The notes under the pieces: model-generated
What the model was told of the DNA's origin: nothing
Seen by the model: only the letters and a program-made list of their open reading frames with translations
Database searches by the model: none
In this document: piece by piece, positions 1-8,853 of the stretch
How the letters are laid out: every line of letters begins with the position of its first letter
Position numbering within the stretch: the first letter of the stretch is position 1
Assembly: GCA_030697365.1 (NCBI GenBank)
Contig: JAUYQH010000032.1
Location: forward strand, 1-64,000
Direction: 5' to 3'
Length of the DNA: 64,000 bases
Origin: Novosphingobium sp.
GTDB taxonomy: Bacteria > Pseudomonadota > Alphaproteobacteria > Sphingomonadales > Sphingomonadaceae
Made by a program: the position numbers and the translations under genes

Positions 1-34
1 TTCGCTCGACACGAACGGATGAGGTGGATTGATA

Positions 35-1081
35 CTATGCAGCCATCACGAAGGGCTCCAATCCCGCCAGCCGGGTCAGCGGGGCGAGTTCGGGCAGTTC
101 ACGCGGGGGCAGCGCCGCAGCCGCAGCCGCAATCGCCGCGATATGCTCAGGCCCCGAGCCACAGCAGCCGCCGAGCACGTTGACCTGGCCCGCGTCGGCC
201 CATTCGCGGACCAGCGCGGCGGTGGTTTCGGGCAGTTCGTCGTATTCGCCCAGCTCGTTGGGCAGCCCGGCGTTGGGATAGACCATGATCGCTGCGTCGG
301 CGATCGCGCTCAGCGCGCGGACGTGGGGGCGCAGCTGGGTGGCGCCGAACGAGCAGTTGAGCCCGATCGTCAGCGGGCGCGCGTGGCGCACCGCGTACCA
401 GAACGCCTCGACCGTGTGGCCCGAGAGGTTGCGCCCCGACAGGTCGGTCAGCGTCATCGACAGCATCAGCGGCACTTCGCGGTCCAGCTCGGCCTCAAGC
501 TGCTTGATCGCCATGATCCCGGCCTTGCAGTTGAGCGTGTCGAACACCGTCTCGATCAGGATGAAATCCACCCCGCCCTCGACCAGCGCCGCGGCCTGCT
601 CCTTGTAGACGTCGACGAGGAAGTCCCAGTCGATCTCGCGATAGCCGGGATCGTTGACGTCGGGCGACAGCGACAATGTCTTGTTGGTCGGCCCGATAGC
701 CCCGGCAACGAAGCGCGGGCGGCCGTCATCTGCCTCAAACTCGTCCGCCACCCGGCGCGCCATCCTGGCCGATTCGAGATTGATCTCGCGCACCAGATGC
801 TCGGCGGCGTAGTCGGCTTGGCTGATCCGGTTGGCGGAAAAGGTGTTGGTTTCGGCGATGTCGGCCCCGGCGGCGAAATAGGCGCGGTGGATCGATTCGG
901 GCACTTCGGGCTTGGTCAGCGCTAGGATGTCGTTGTTGCCCTTCTGGTCTTTGGCCAGTCCGAGCGATCCGGCATAGTCGGCCTCGGACAGCTTCCAGTT
1001 CTGGATTTCGGTGCCGAACGCCCCGTCTGTGATCAGGATGCGCTTGGCCGCTTCGGCGAGGAATTGTTCGCGGCGAGTCAT
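35..1081 (-). CDS. metH: Homocysteine S-methyltransferase (MetH N-terminal half)
   Basis: A protein of 348 residues matching the homocysteine-binding barrel of cobalamin-dependent methionine synthase. Visible hallmarks are the entry motif DGAFGTEIQ, the zinc ligand motif GLNCSFG and the paired-cysteine motif [10 protein letters not shown]. It would transfer a methyl group to homocysteine. Full-length MetH is about 1200 residues. This protein stops after the first domain, so the folate, cobalamin and reactivation domains must be a separate gene, presumably just beyond the left edge. Its ATG overlaps the metF stop as ATGA, so the two are translationally coupled. It is last of three genes in the sahR-metF-metH operon visible here. 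The split-gene reading is inference, because the downstream gene is not in the window. Confidence 0.9.
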   Translation of the reverse strand: MTRREQFLAEAAKRILITDGAFGTEIQNWKLSEADYAGSLGLAKDQKGNNDILALTKPEVPESIHRAYFAAGADIAETNTFSANRISQADYAAEHLVREINLESARMARRVADEFEADDGRPRFVAGAIGPTNKTLSLSPDVNDPGYREIDWDFLVDVYKEQAAALVEGGVDFILIETVFDTLNCKAGIMAIKQLEAELDREVPLMLSMTLTDLSGRNLSGHTVEAFWYAVRHARPLTIGLNCSFGATQLRPHVRALSAIADAAIMVYPNAGLPNELGEYDELPETTAALVREWADAGQVNVLGGCCGSGPEHIAAIAAAAAALPPRELPELAPLTRLAGLEPFVMAA

Positions 1082-2022
1082 GCTGCGGCCTCCAATACCG
1101 GCGCGGGACGCTTCGGGCGCATCCCCAGCATATGGCAGATGGCGTAAGCCAGCTCGGCGCGGTTGAGCGTGTAGAAATGGATGTCGCGCACCCCGCCCGC
1201 GTAAAGGCGACGGCACAGCTCGGCGGCGATCGTCGCGGCGACCAGCTGGCGGGTCTGGGGGTGGTCGTCGAGCCCTTCGAACAGCGCCTCCATCCACGCG
1301 GGGATTTCGGTATTGGCGCTCATCCGGCGGATCGCTGCGAAGTTCGTCACTGGCATGATCCCGGGCACTAGCGGCGCATCGATTCCCGCGGCAGCAAGCC
1401 GGTCGCGAAACCGGAAAAACACCTCGGGCGAGAAGAAGAACTGGGTGATCGCGCGCGTCGCCCCGGCGTCGAGCTTGCGCTTGAGGTTGTCGATGTCGCT
1501 TTTCGCGCTCGCCGCCTCGGGATGGACCTCGGGATAAGCGGCGACCGAGATCTCGAACGGGGCGATATCGCGCAGCCCCGCGACCAGGTCGGCGGCGCCA
1601 TTGTAGCCATCGGGATGCGCTGCAAAGCCGCGCGCCGGATCGGCAGGATCGCCGCGCAGCGCGACGATGTGGCGCACCCCCGCGTCCCAGTATCCGCGTG
1701 CGACTTCGCCGATCTCGTCGCGGCTGGCATCGACGCAAGTCAGGTGCGCGGCGGCGGGCAAGCCGGCTTCGCTGACGATCCGGGCGACGGTGGCGTGGGT
1801 TCGCTCGCGGGTCGATCCGCCCGCGCCATAAGTGACTGAGACGAACGCCGGCGCCAGCGGGGCCAACGTGGTCACCGCATCCCACAGCTGGGCGTTCATC
1901 TTCTCGGTCTTGGGCGGGAAGAACTCGAACGACACCGCGATGTCGCCGGGCAGCCCTGCGAACAGCGGCTCGGCCAGCGCGGTCTGCAACTCGCGCAGCT
2001 GGCTGGGGGCGTCGCGCGTCAT
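1078..2022 (-). CDS. metF: Methylenetetrahydrofolate reductase
   Basis: A 314-residue flavoprotein that reduces 5,10-methylene-THF to 5-methyl-THF, the methyl donor for methionine synthase. Family motifs are SFEFFPPKTEKM near the N-terminus, SVTYGAGGS, ALRGDPAD, the QFFF segment and PGIMPVTN. Two starts are possible. The inner ATG at 2022 overlaps the upstream stop as ATGA and has AAAGGA about six bases upstream, so it is preferred. The other ATG at 2028 adds only Met-Arg. The gene lies between the SahR-type regulator and the MetH domain, which fits a methionine-cycle operon controlled by S-adenosylhomocysteine. Confidence 0.95.
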   Translation of the reverse strand: MTRDAPSQLRELQTALAEPLFAGLPGDIAVSFEFFPPKTEKMNAQLWDAVTTLAPLAPAFVSVTYGAGGSTRERTHATVARIVSEAGLPAAAHLTCVDASRDEIGEVARGYWDAGVRHIVALRGDPADPARGFAAHPDGYNGAADLVAGLRDIAPFEISVAAYPEVHPEAASAKSDIDNLKRKLDAGATRAITQFFFSPEVFFRFRDRLAAAGIDAPLVPGIMPVTNFAAIRRMSANTEIPAWMEALFEGLDDHPQTRQLVAATIAAELCRRLYAGGVRDIHFYTLNRAELAYAICHMLGMRPKRPAPVLEAAA

Positions 2023-3017
2023 GCGCATTCCTTTCGTGGCGGGAGGTGGTGAACCGCATCGGCGATGCGCTGTGCGGTCCAGATCATGACGGTGAGTTCC
2101 TCGCCGGGGAGCGCTTCGCTCGCGCCGGGAGCGAACCCGACGGTCGTCAGCAACGCGCGAATCTGGGCGCTGGAAAAGCCCAGGCGAACGTGTGCGTGGG
2201 CGCTGCGCAGCTCCTCGCGGCCGTGCGGGGCGAAATCGACGATGGCCACACGCCCGCCGGGACGGGTTACGCGTGCGGCCTCGGCAAGCACCGCTTCGGG
2301 CGACTGCGCATAGTGGAGAACCTGGTGGAACAGGACGGTGTCGAATGCCGCGTCAGCGAACGGCAGCGCCGCAAAATCGCCTTGGACCAGTTCGACCCGC
2401 CCGGGGGCAAGGTGTTGAAGCCGGGCGCGGGCGAGGCGCAGCATTTCGGGACTGTTGTCGAGCGCGTCCACAGCATCGGCGGCGGGCTCGAACAGCTCGG
2501 CCATCCGCCCGGTGCCGGTGCCGACGTCGAGCAGGCGCCCCAGCGGTGAGCCTGCGAGCAAGCGGGCAAGCGCATCCTCGACCGTCGAATCGGCGCTGTG
2601 GAGGGAGCGCAGGACGTCCCACTGTGCGGCGTGGCGGGCAAAATAGTCGGCGGCGCGGGCCTCGCGCGCGCTGCGGATCTGGCCGAGCCGCAGGCGGTCC
2701 GCCTCGGCCTGTGCGGCGAACGCGGGATCGTTGGCTTCGCCCCGGTCGATCAGACCGGCCACCTCCCTTGCCAGCGGGGTTCCGCCGATACCCGGCGCGC
2801 CGCGCACGAAAACCCAGCTCCCCTCGCGGCGGCGCTCTGCCATCCCGGCTTCGGCCAGGATGCGGATATGGCGGGAAACGCGGGGTTGCGACTGGTCGAG
2901 CACTTGCGCCAGCTCGCCCACCGCCAGCTCCATCCGGGTCAGCAGGCGCATGATCCGCAGGCGCGTGGGGTCCGCCAGCGCGCGCAGGATATCGATCAGG
3001 GTGGCGGTTCCGGTCAT
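2019..3017 (-). CDS. sahR: ArsR-family regulator fused to a SAM-methyltransferase-like domain (SahR type)
   Basis: The N-terminal roughly 90 residues form an ArsR winged helix (LADPTRLRIMRLL, then QSQPRVSRHIRILAEAG as recognition helix). A linker follows, then a class I SAM-binding fold (LLDVGTGTGRMAEL, a GDFAALPFADAAFD segment, RPGGRVAIVDF). This architecture is that of SahR, a repressor known in Proteobacteria to sense S-adenosylhomocysteine and control methionine-cycle genes. Being first in an operon with metF and metH supports the call. The chosen ATG is at 3017. Another in-frame ATG at 3029 lies inside the palindromic operator and is less likely. The methyltransferase domain probably serves as a ligand sensor rather than an enzyme; that part is inference from the family. 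Confidence 0.88.
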   Translation of the reverse strand: MTGTATLIDILRALADPTRLRIMRLLTRMELAVGELAQVLDQSQPRVSRHIRILAEAGMAERRREGSWVFVRGAPGIGGTPLAREVAGLIDRGEANDPAFAAQAEADRLRLGQIRSAREARAADYFARHAAQWDVLRSLHSADSTVEDALARLLAGSPLGRLLDVGTGTGRMAELFEPAADAVDALDNSPEMLRLARARLQHLAPGRVELVQGDFAALPFADAAFDTVLFHQVLHYAQSPEAVLAEAARVTRPGGRVAIVDFAPHGREELRSAHAHVRLGFSSAQIRALLTTVGFAPGASEALPGEELTVMIWTAQRIADAVHHLPPRKECA

Positions 3018-3026
3018 CGAGAAGTA

Positions 3027-3048
3027 CATATAAAGAATTCTTTATATG
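3027..3048. promoter_or_regulatory. Perfect 22-bp palindrome, probable SahR operator
   Basis: The core ATATAAAGAATTCTTTATAT (3028-3047) is flanked by C and G, so all 22 positions are symmetrical. It stands out as AT-rich in a high-GC sequence and sits about 10 bp upstream of the chosen sahR start. Autoregulation by SahR through this site is inferred from position and symmetry. Confidence 0.8.
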
Positions 3049-3223
3049 ATGCAACCAAAGTCCACTCAACGCGATGGAGCGAGGGCATCCCGCAGGTGAA
3101 CGGTGGATGAATTTTGCCGTTTGCCATGCCCGTCGCAAATCGGTAAACAACCCGACGCCGCCGCGTGCGCGCATCCCCCATGGATGCGGTTCGCGGCGGT
3201 CGTTTTATTGAAGAGGGCCACTC

Positions 3224-3517
3224 ATGAAGAAGATCATTGCTGCCGCTTTCGCGACGACCGCCGCTCTGGCTCTCGCCGCCTGCGGCTCGAGCGACACTGC
3301 CACTGAAGAAGCCGCCGCCGACACCGTCGAAATGCCGGCTGAAGAAGCCATGCCCGCCGACGGCGCGACCGCTGCCGCCGACGCGATGGCCCCGGCCGCC
3401 GATGCTGCGGCTGCTGCCGATACTGCCGTCGATGCGAAGATGGATGCCGAAGCTGCTGCCGGCGCCGCCGAAAAGGCCGCCGACGAAGCCAAGGCTGCTG
3501 CCGGCGACAAGATGTAA
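3224..3517 (+). CDS. Small Ala/Glu/Asp-rich lipoprotein
   Basis: A 97-residue protein with a clear lipoprotein signal: MKK, a hydrophobic stretch, then LAAC with Cys20 as the predicted lipidated residue. The mature part is low complexity, nearly all Ala, Asp, Glu, Met and Thr, and acidic, with AADAM/AEKAADEAKAAA heptad-like spacing that could form a helix. No enzyme motif is visible. It is probably an abundant envelope lipoprotein, but its function is unknown. A purine-rich AGAGGG precedes the ATG, and a strong hairpin follows the stop, suggesting a single-gene transcript. Confidence 0.8.
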   Translation: MKKIIAAAFATTAALALAACGSSDTATEEAAADTVEMPAEEAMPADGATAAADAMAPAADAAAAADTAVDAKMDAEAAAGAAEKAADEAKAAAGDKM

Positions 3518-3571
3518 TCCGCTCCGGTCGCGGCAACGCGGCCGGAACTGCATCGAAATCGAAGCAAACAG

Positions 3572-3604
3572 GGGCGGGAACCGGCAAGCCGGTTTCCGCC
3601 CTTT
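3572..3604 (+). terminator. Intrinsic terminator after the lipoprotein gene
   Basis: A 14-bp stem with one G-T pair (GGGCGGGAACCGGC / GCCGGTTTCCGCCC) and a two-base loop, followed by TTT. It lies 55 bp after the lipoprotein stop. Confidence 0.75.
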
Positions 3605-3660
3605 GTCGTGGCGAACCGTCGGCGTTTCGCCCACCCGTGCGCCGAGCCATGGATTGTCCG

Positions 3661-3876
3661 ATGAAGCATTACCCTCAGATCTTCGCCGCCTTGATGCTCG
3701 CAAGCTGCGGTCCGGGCGAGAACGAGCCAGGACCGGGCGGGGTGACCGTTGGCGAAGCCAAAGCGCTCGACGATGCCGCCGCCATGCTCGATGCCCGTCG
3801 TTCGCCTGCGGAGACCGCGACGAAAGTTCGCGCGCCGCTTCCTCCCGCGCTCCCTTCGAGCCGTGCCGAACGGTGA
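3661..3876 (+). CDS. Small putative lipoprotein
   Basis: A 71-residue protein: short signal sequence (MKHYPQIFAALMLASC) with Cys16 as the likely lipidation site, then a short Gly/Pro linker and an EAKALDDAAAMLDARR segment that should form an amphipathic helix. Its TGA overlaps the GTG of the next gene (GTGA), so the pair is probably co-translated. The function is not recognised. In-frame ATGs at 3637 and 3649 exist but would place extra residues before the signal sequence. Confidence 0.65.
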   Translation: MKHYPQIFAALMLASCGPGENEPGPGGVTVGEAKALDDAAAMLDARRSPAETATKVRAPLPPALPSSRAER

Positions 3877-4721
3877 GCGAATGGGCTGCCTGGATCGGAC
3901 GCGAGGAACTTCGTAGCGACCGCATCGATTCCGGGGCGTACCGCCGCTGGCTGGCCACGCTCGATCGCGAGGCCCCATCGAGCGATGTGCTCCCGCAGGG
4001 CTACCATTGGTGCCTTGCGTTGCCCGACGCCCCGACCGCGCATCTCGGCGAGGATGGCCATCCGCTGCGCGACTCGTCGCCCACGAGCTTTCTCCCGCCC
4101 ATTCCGCAGCCGCGCCGGATGTGGGCCTCGAGCAAGATCGAGTTTGTCGCGCCGCTGACCGCGGGCGCCACGATCGAGCGTCTCTCTACGGTTGCTTCGG
4201 TCGCCGCCAAGACGGGCAGCAGCGGGCCGCTGGTGTTCGTCGACATCGCGCACGAGACGCGCGCCGATGGCATACCGGCGGTGCGCGAGGTGCAGAGCCT
4301 GGTCTATCGCGATCCCGCGCCGGCGGGATCGTCTCCCGTGCCGCCCGCGCCGGGACCGGCAACGTTCGACCCGAGCGGTTGGGACGCTCACCGCGCGCTT
4401 GTTCCGTCAGAGGCTTTGCTGTTCCGCTTCTCCGCACTGACCTTCAACAGCCACCGCATTCACTACGACGCGCCTTATGCTGCGGGGGTCGAAGGCTATC
4501 GCGGGCTGGTCGTCCACGGCCCCTTGACCGCGACGCTTCTGCTCGATCTGGCGCGGCGCACGCTGGGCGACAATGTGTTGAAGACGTTCGTCTTTCGCGG
4601 TGTAACTCCGGCGATTGCGGGTGAAATGCTGCACCTCGTGTTCCGCAGCAAAGATGCAGCATTCGAGCTCGGCGCCTATGCTTGCGACGGACGCGAAGTG
4701 ATGCGCGCCAGCGCGACGTAA
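3873..4721 (+). CDS. MaoC/HTD2-like acyl dehydratase
   Basis: 282 residues from a GTG start that overlaps the previous stop. The protein resembles the FAS1-like/HTD2 group of hotdog hydratases: an N-terminal half with SKIEFVAPL, and a C-terminal half with FRFSALTFNSHRIHYD, which carries the hydratase-like N-x-H-R-I-H-Y-D signature, then GLVVHGPLTATLL. The likely substrate is a beta-hydroxyacyl- or mesaconyl-type thioester, but neighbours do not tell which. A longer open frame continues upstream to 3237, but it runs over the two lipoprotein genes and looks non-coding there. It converges on arfB, whose stop is 2 bp away. Confidence 0.85.
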   Translation: MSEWAAWIGREELRSDRIDSGAYRRWLATLDREAPSSDVLPQGYHWCLALPDAPTAHLGEDGHPLRDSSPTSFLPPIPQPRRMWASSKIEFVAPLTAGATIERLSTVASVAAKTGSSGPLVFVDIAHETRADGIPAVREVQSLVYRDPAPAGSSPVPPAPGPATFDPSGWDAHRALVPSEALLFRFSALTFNSHRIHYDAPYAAGVEGYRGLVVHGPLTATLLLDLARRTLGDNVLKTFVFRGVTPAIAGEMLHLVFRSKDAAFELGAYACDGREVMRASAT

Positions 4722-4723
4722 GG

Positions 4724-5140
4724 TCAGTCGAACGAGACCTTGCCGCGCCCGGCCTTGACGGCGCCGCGGAGCTTCTTGCCAGCCAGCCGTTCGGCCTTGT
4801 TGACCCTGTTCACCCGGCTTTTCGCGCGCTTTTCGGGTATGCGAAAGGCATCGGCGATCAGCTTGGCCAGCCGCTCGCGCGCGTCGGCGCGGTTGGCTTC
4901 CTGGGTGCGGAAGCGCCGCGCGGTGAGGACGATCTCGCCTGCGGCCGTCATCCGGCTCCCCGCCAGCACCTTGAGCCTTGCGAACACGGGTTCTTCCAGG
5001 CGGAGTGCGTATACGTCCAATCGCATCTGCACCGCTGTCGCGACCTTGTTGACATTCTGGCCCCCCGGCCCGGCGGCAGCGATGAAGCGCTCCTCGATCA
5101 GCCCCAGCGCGCGGGCGATCGTTTCCTGCTCGTCGCTCAC
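4724..5140 (-). CDS. arfB: Alternative ribosome-rescue peptidyl-tRNA hydrolase
   Basis: 138 residues with the release-factor-like GGQ motif (GPGGQNVNKVAT) that hydrolyses peptidyl-tRNA on stalled ribosomes. It has the basic C-terminal tail (KKLRGAVKAGRGK) that family members insert into the empty mRNA channel. There is no codon-recognition domain, separating it from RF1/RF2. It starts with GTG at 5140, overlapping the stop of the upstream pseudouridine synthase by four bases. It is the last gene of a four-gene overlapping operon. Confidence 0.9.
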   Translation of the reverse strand: MSDEQETIARALGLIEERFIAAAGPGGQNVNKVATAVQMRLDVYALRLEEPVFARLKVLAGSRMTAAGEIVLTARRFRTQEANRADARERLAKLIADAFRIPEKRAKSRVNRVNKAERLAGKKLRGAVKAGRGKVSFD

Positions 5141-5790
5141 ACCGCAAACCCCAGCGCCGCGAAGTCGGCGGGCAGCGGGGCGGTTGCCGCGACCGGCGGC
5201 TTGCCGTCGCGCGCGATGGATAGCGAGCGGGCATGGAGCATCGTGCGCATCCCGCCGCGCGCGGTGCCGTATACCGGATCGCCGAGCAGTGCAGCGCCCA
5301 GTCCCGAGGCCGCGTGAACCCGGATCTGGTGGGTGCGTCCGGTCTCGGGACGGAACTCGACCAGCGTTAGCCCGTGGCGCTCGTCGAGCTTCCGCCAATG
5401 CGTCAGCGAGGGCTTGCCCTTGCGCGCCGGGATCATCCGCCAGCCGTCCTCGGCCGAGCTTATCTTGCTCAGCGCCAGCTCGATCGTGCCCGCATCCGTG
5501 GCCAGCACGCCGGCTATAATGCCGAGATAGACCTTTTCGACCGCGCGCGCCTCGAACGCCGCCGAAAACCGCTTGAGCGCCTTGGGGTTGCGCGCCAGCA
5601 ACAGGCAGCCCGAGGTATCGGTATCGAGCCGGTGGACCGGCACCGGCGCACGCTGGAAGCCAAGCCTGAATTCGTGCGCCCGATCTTCCAGGCAGGCCCC
5701 ACCCGCGCGGGGCCGCTCGATCGGCAGGCCCGCGGGCTTGTCGATGATCAGCGCTTCGCCGTCTTCGAACAGGATGGGTATCTCGTTCAT
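5137..5790 (-). CDS. RluA-family RNA pseudouridine synthase
   Basis: 217 residues with the RluA-type catalytic motif HRLDTDTSG (Asp active site) and the downstream RTHQIRVH motif. No S4 RNA-binding domain precedes the catalytic fold, so it resembles the short RluA/YqcB-like branch. The RNA target (23S rRNA or tRNA) cannot be told from sequence. The ATG overlaps the aminotransferase stop (ATGA), and its own stop overlaps the arfB start, so expression is coupled to both. Confidence 0.9.
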   Translation of the reverse strand: MNEIPILFEDGEALIIDKPAGLPIERPRAGGACLEDRAHEFRLGFQRAPVPVHRLDTDTSGCLLLARNPKALKRFSAAFEARAVEKVYLGIIAGVLATDAGTIELALSKISSAEDGWRMIPARKGKPSLTHWRKLDERHGLTLVEFRPETGRTHQIRVHAASGLGAALLGDPVYGTARGGMRTMLHARSLSIARDGKPPVAATAPLPADFAALGFAV

Positions 5791-6959
5791 GCCACTGCCG
5801 CTGCAATCCGCCGCAGCGCTTCATCGAGCACCGCCTCGTCCGCGGCGAAGCTGATCCGGAACCCGTTCGCACCGCCAAATGCGCTCGCCGCGACCACTGC
5901 AACGCCATGGTCGAGCAGATGGAGGCAAAGCGCCTCGTCATCGCCGAAGCGTGGCATCAGCGGAGCGGCATCGACCAGGCAATAGAAGGCGCCGTCGGGG
6001 GTCGGGGTCGATAATCCGGGGATAGCTTCGATCGCCGCCACCACCCGGTCACGCCGTGCGCGAAACCGCTCGCGCCAGCTCAGCAGAAAATCCTGCGGAC
6101 CCTCGAAAGCGGCCACCGCGGCGGCTTGGCTGATCGAACACGCGTTGCCCGAACTGTGCGACTGGAGCCGCTCCATCGCTGCGATCAGCCAGCGTGGGCC
6201 GGTGGCGACCCCGATCCGGAAGCCGGTCATCGCGTGGCTCTTGGAGACGCCCGATACGGTCAGGATGCGATGGGCAAGGTCAGGGCATTCGACCGCCAAA
6301 GTGGCGTGCGCCCCGGGGGTGTAGCGCAGCGGGGCGTAGATATCGTCGGACAGCACCAGCACGCGCGGATGCGCGCGCAGCACCTCGCCGAGTGCGCGCA
6401 GGTCTTCCGCCGGATAGACCGCGCCGGTGGGGTTGCCCGGACTGTTCAGCAGCAGCCAGCGGGTGCGTGGCGTGATCGCCGCGGCGAGCTGGTCGGGAGT
6501 GATGCGAAAACCGCCGCCGGCCTGCGTTGGCAGCGCCACCACCTCGGCCCCGGCGAAGCGCACCACTTCGGGGTAGCTGACCCACCATGGCGCGGGGATC
6601 AGCACTTCGGCGCCCGGATCGAGCGTGGCGAGCAGCGCGTGGAAGATCGCCTGCTTGCCCCCTGCGCTGACGGTCACGCAATCGGGTGCGGTCGCGATGC
6701 CCAGGTCGCGTTCGAAGTGGAGCGCCGCGGCGGCCTTGAGCCGGGCAGTGCCGCCCACCGGGGTGTACCTGGTATCGCCACGATCGAGCGCGGCCTTGGT
6801 GGCAGCGACGACATGCGCGGGCGTCGCGAAATCCGGCTCACCGACCGACAGCGAGATCACGTCGCGTCCCTCGCCGCGCAGTTGCGTCGCGCGATCGGTC
6901 ATCGCGGAGGTCCGCGATGGCGCGATCCGGCGCAGCGCAGCGGAAAGGTTCTCGCTCAC
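5787..6959 (-). CDS. Class I/II PLP aminotransferase
   Basis: 390 residues, fold-type I. Visible motifs: SLSVGEPDFATP near residue 35, a YTPVGG substrate loop, NSPGNPTGAVYP, DDIYAPLRY, and the PLP lysine context SGVSKSHAMTGFRIG. This is the pattern of AspC-like aminotransferases. The exact amino donor (aspartate or aromatic) is not resolved. It starts at GTG 6959, overlapping the pabB-pabC stop by four bases. Confidence 0.88.
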   Translation of the reverse strand: MSENLSAALRRIAPSRTSAMTDRATQLRGEGRDVISLSVGEPDFATPAHVVAATKAALDRGDTRYTPVGGTARLKAAAALHFERDLGIATAPDCVTVSAGGKQAIFHALLATLDPGAEVLIPAPWWVSYPEVVRFAGAEVVALPTQAGGGFRITPDQLAAAITPRTRWLLLNSPGNPTGAVYPAEDLRALGEVLRAHPRVLVLSDDIYAPLRYTPGAHATLAVECPDLAHRILTVSGVSKSHAMTGFRIGVATGPRWLIAAMERLQSHSSGNACSISQAAAVAAFEGPQDFLLSWRERFRARRDRVVAAIEAIPGLSTPTPDGAFYCLVDAAPLMPRFGDDEALCLHLLDHGVAVVAASAFGGANGFRISFAADEAVLDEALRRIAAAVA

Positions 6960-8764
6960 ATCCCCAGCAATCGCGCCGGCATCAGGCCGCGCAGCGCGTT
7001 GCCGATCCAGAATCCGCGCTCGAGATCGCCGATCCGCAATTCGGCCTCCGCCGCGCGCCCTTGCGCGAACAGCGAGGCGCGCAGCACGCCGGGCAGCAGG
7101 CCGAGCGCGGCAGGCGGGGTCAGCAGGCTCCCGTCCTGTTCGATGAACACGCTGGTAAAGCTGCCCTCGGTCACCAGCCCGGCGTCGTCGAGGAACACCG
7201 CCTCGTCCGCCCCCGCGGTGCGGGCGACGGCCAGCGCTTCCTCGTAGAAGCCGCGGTCCGAAGTCTTGTGGCGAAGCCTCCAGTCGTTGGAGGCGACCGG
7301 CAGTGCGAGAAGCGCGACGCGCGCGGGCACCGGCAGCGGCGCCGGCAAATGCGCCACCTCGATCGCATGCGCTCCGCTGCGCGCCGCGAGCACCCGCAGC
7401 CGCGCCGGCGCGTCCAGATCGAAGCACAGCGCCTGGATCGCGTTGCGCAAACCGTGACGGTCGAAGGCGAAGCCGAGTTCGGCGGCGCTTGCCTTCATCC
7501 GTTCGAGATGGAACTCGATCAGCGGAACGCCGTCCGCCGGATCGAACCGCATGGTTTCGATCAGGTCGCACTGTGCCGCCATCGATCGCCCCACGAACCC
7601 TCCCTTGACCACGCACTCGCGCCATTCATCCATCGGTTGGGAGTCGGCGACGATCGCCGATCCCACCCCCATCGTTGCGCGGCCCGAAGCCGGATCGAGC
7701 CGTACGGTGCGGATTGCCACATTGAACGCCGCGTCACCAGAGGGGTCGATCCGCCCGATTGCCCCGCAGTACGGTCCACGCGCATCGCGCTCGACCGTAT
7801 CGATCAGCTCCATCGCGCGGATCTTGGGCGCGCCGGTAATCGAGCCGCAGGGAAAGATCGCGCGGACCAGGTCGAGCGATCCCAGCCCGGGTTGCAGGAG
7901 GGCGCGCACCGTGGTGGTCATCTGGTGGACCGTGGGATAGCTCTCGACCGCGAACGCCCGCTCGACCCGCACGCTGCCGGGTTCGGCGACGCGGCTCAGA
8001 TCGTTGCGCATCAGATCGACGATCATCAGGTTCTCAGCGCGATCCTTGATGCTTTGCGCCAGTTCCTCCGCGACGGCGGCGTCGCGTCCCGGGTCGGCCT
8101 CGCGCGGCCGGGTGCCCTTCATCGGCTTGGCGGTCACCGCACCGCCTTGAAGCGCGACGAACAGCTCGGGCGAGAGGCTGAGCAGCCAGTGCGACCCGTC
8201 GAACACGACGCCGCCGTACCCTGCCGCCGCCTGCGGGCGAAGCGCGGCATAAAGCGCCAGCGGATCGCCGCGCCAGCTTCCGGCGAGGGGGAAGGTGAGG
8301 TTGGCCTGATAGATATCCCCGGCGTGGATCGCGTCGCGCAAAGTCGCAAAATTGGCGAGGTAGCCGCCGGTGGACAGCTGCGGTTCGAGCGGGCCGATCG
8401 AGGCGGATTGCCCCGGTTCTGCTTGGCTGGCGAGCCAGCCGGGGATCGCATCGGCGGCGATCTCCTCCCACCCGGCGAAAGCCCCGAACCACACCAGCGG
8501 CCCGCCCGCGCCGCTGCGCCGCGCGGTAAGCGGCGCCAGCCGCGGCTCGAGCGCCAGCCCGGCCTCGTAGGCTATCGTCCCGGCGAGCGCGTGGCCCTCG
8601 CGCGCCAGCGCCTCGATCCGCGCAAGCGCAGGGGCGACGTCCTCGGGCCGCCGGGCCACGACGATCTCACGCGGGTCCCGATAGAGCCGCGCCGGGCTCG
8701 CGTCATCGCTGCGCGCGTCGTCGAGGAGGATGAAGGGGGCGACCATCGTGAAGTGCGCGCGCAT
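6956..8764 (-). CDS. pabB: Aminodeoxychorismate synthase component I fused to aminodeoxychorismate lyase (PabB-PabC)
   Basis: 602 residues. The first about 370 are chorismate-utilising PabB (IYQANLTFP, KPMKGTRPR with the catalytic Lys, DLMRNDLSRV, GSITGAPKIRAMELI). The rest is a PLP-dependent branched-chain aminotransferase/ADC lyase fold (RHKTSDRGFYEEAL, GLVTEGSFTSVFI, GLLPGVLRASL). Together with a glutamine amidotransferase (not in the window) it makes p-aminobenzoate for folate. This is the known fused form. The start is taken at ATG 8764. An ATG at 8851 is unlikely because it would reach within 2 bp of the divergent gene's start; the ATG at 8746 is also possible. Confidence 0.9.
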   Translation of the reverse strand: MRAHFTMVAPFILLDDARSDDASPARLYRDPREIVVARRPEDVAPALARIEALAREGHALAGTIAYEAGLALEPRLAPLTARRSGAGGPLVWFGAFAGWEEIAADAIPGWLASQAEPGQSASIGPLEPQLSTGGYLANFATLRDAIHAGDIYQANLTFPLAGSWRGDPLALYAALRPQAAAGYGGVVFDGSHWLLSLSPELFVALQGGAVTAKPMKGTRPREADPGRDAAVAEELAQSIKDRAENLMIVDLMRNDLSRVAEPGSVRVERAFAVESYPTVHQMTTTVRALLQPGLGSLDLVRAIFPCGSITGAPKIRAMELIDTVERDARGPYCGAIGRIDPSGDAAFNVAIRTVRLDPASGRATMGVGSAIVADSQPMDEWRECVVKGGFVGRSMAAQCDLIETMRFDPADGVPLIEFHLERMKASAAELGFAFDRHGLRNAIQALCFDLDAPARLRVLAARSGAHAIEVAHLPAPLPVPARVALLALPVASNDWRLRHKTSDRGFYEEALAVARTAGADEAVFLDDAGLVTEGSFTSVFIEQDGSLLTPPAALGLLPGVLRASLFAQGRAAEAELRIGDLERGFWIGNALRGLMPARLLGM

Positions 8765-8853
8765 TAGCCGCAGTGGGTCGCCGTTGCAAAATCCCTCGCA
8801 CAGGGTCGCGTCCCACACTATCCAGCGCGCGACAAAGGGCGAGGAGCACACGA

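Noticed and set aside
1..34. Partial sequence resembling the right arm of the CGAACGG palindrome at the left edge
   Set aside because: Only CACGAACGG is shared; too short to call a repeat.
1078..3029. Possible riboswitch upstream of metF
   Set aside because: metF and metH overlap their upstream genes, leaving no leader; control is better explained by the SahR-type gene and its palindrome.
3097..3122. EcfG-like promoter (TGAAC, 16 bases, CGTT) upstream of the lipoprotein gene
   Set aside because: One mismatch in a 9-base pattern is expected by chance; not reported as a feature.
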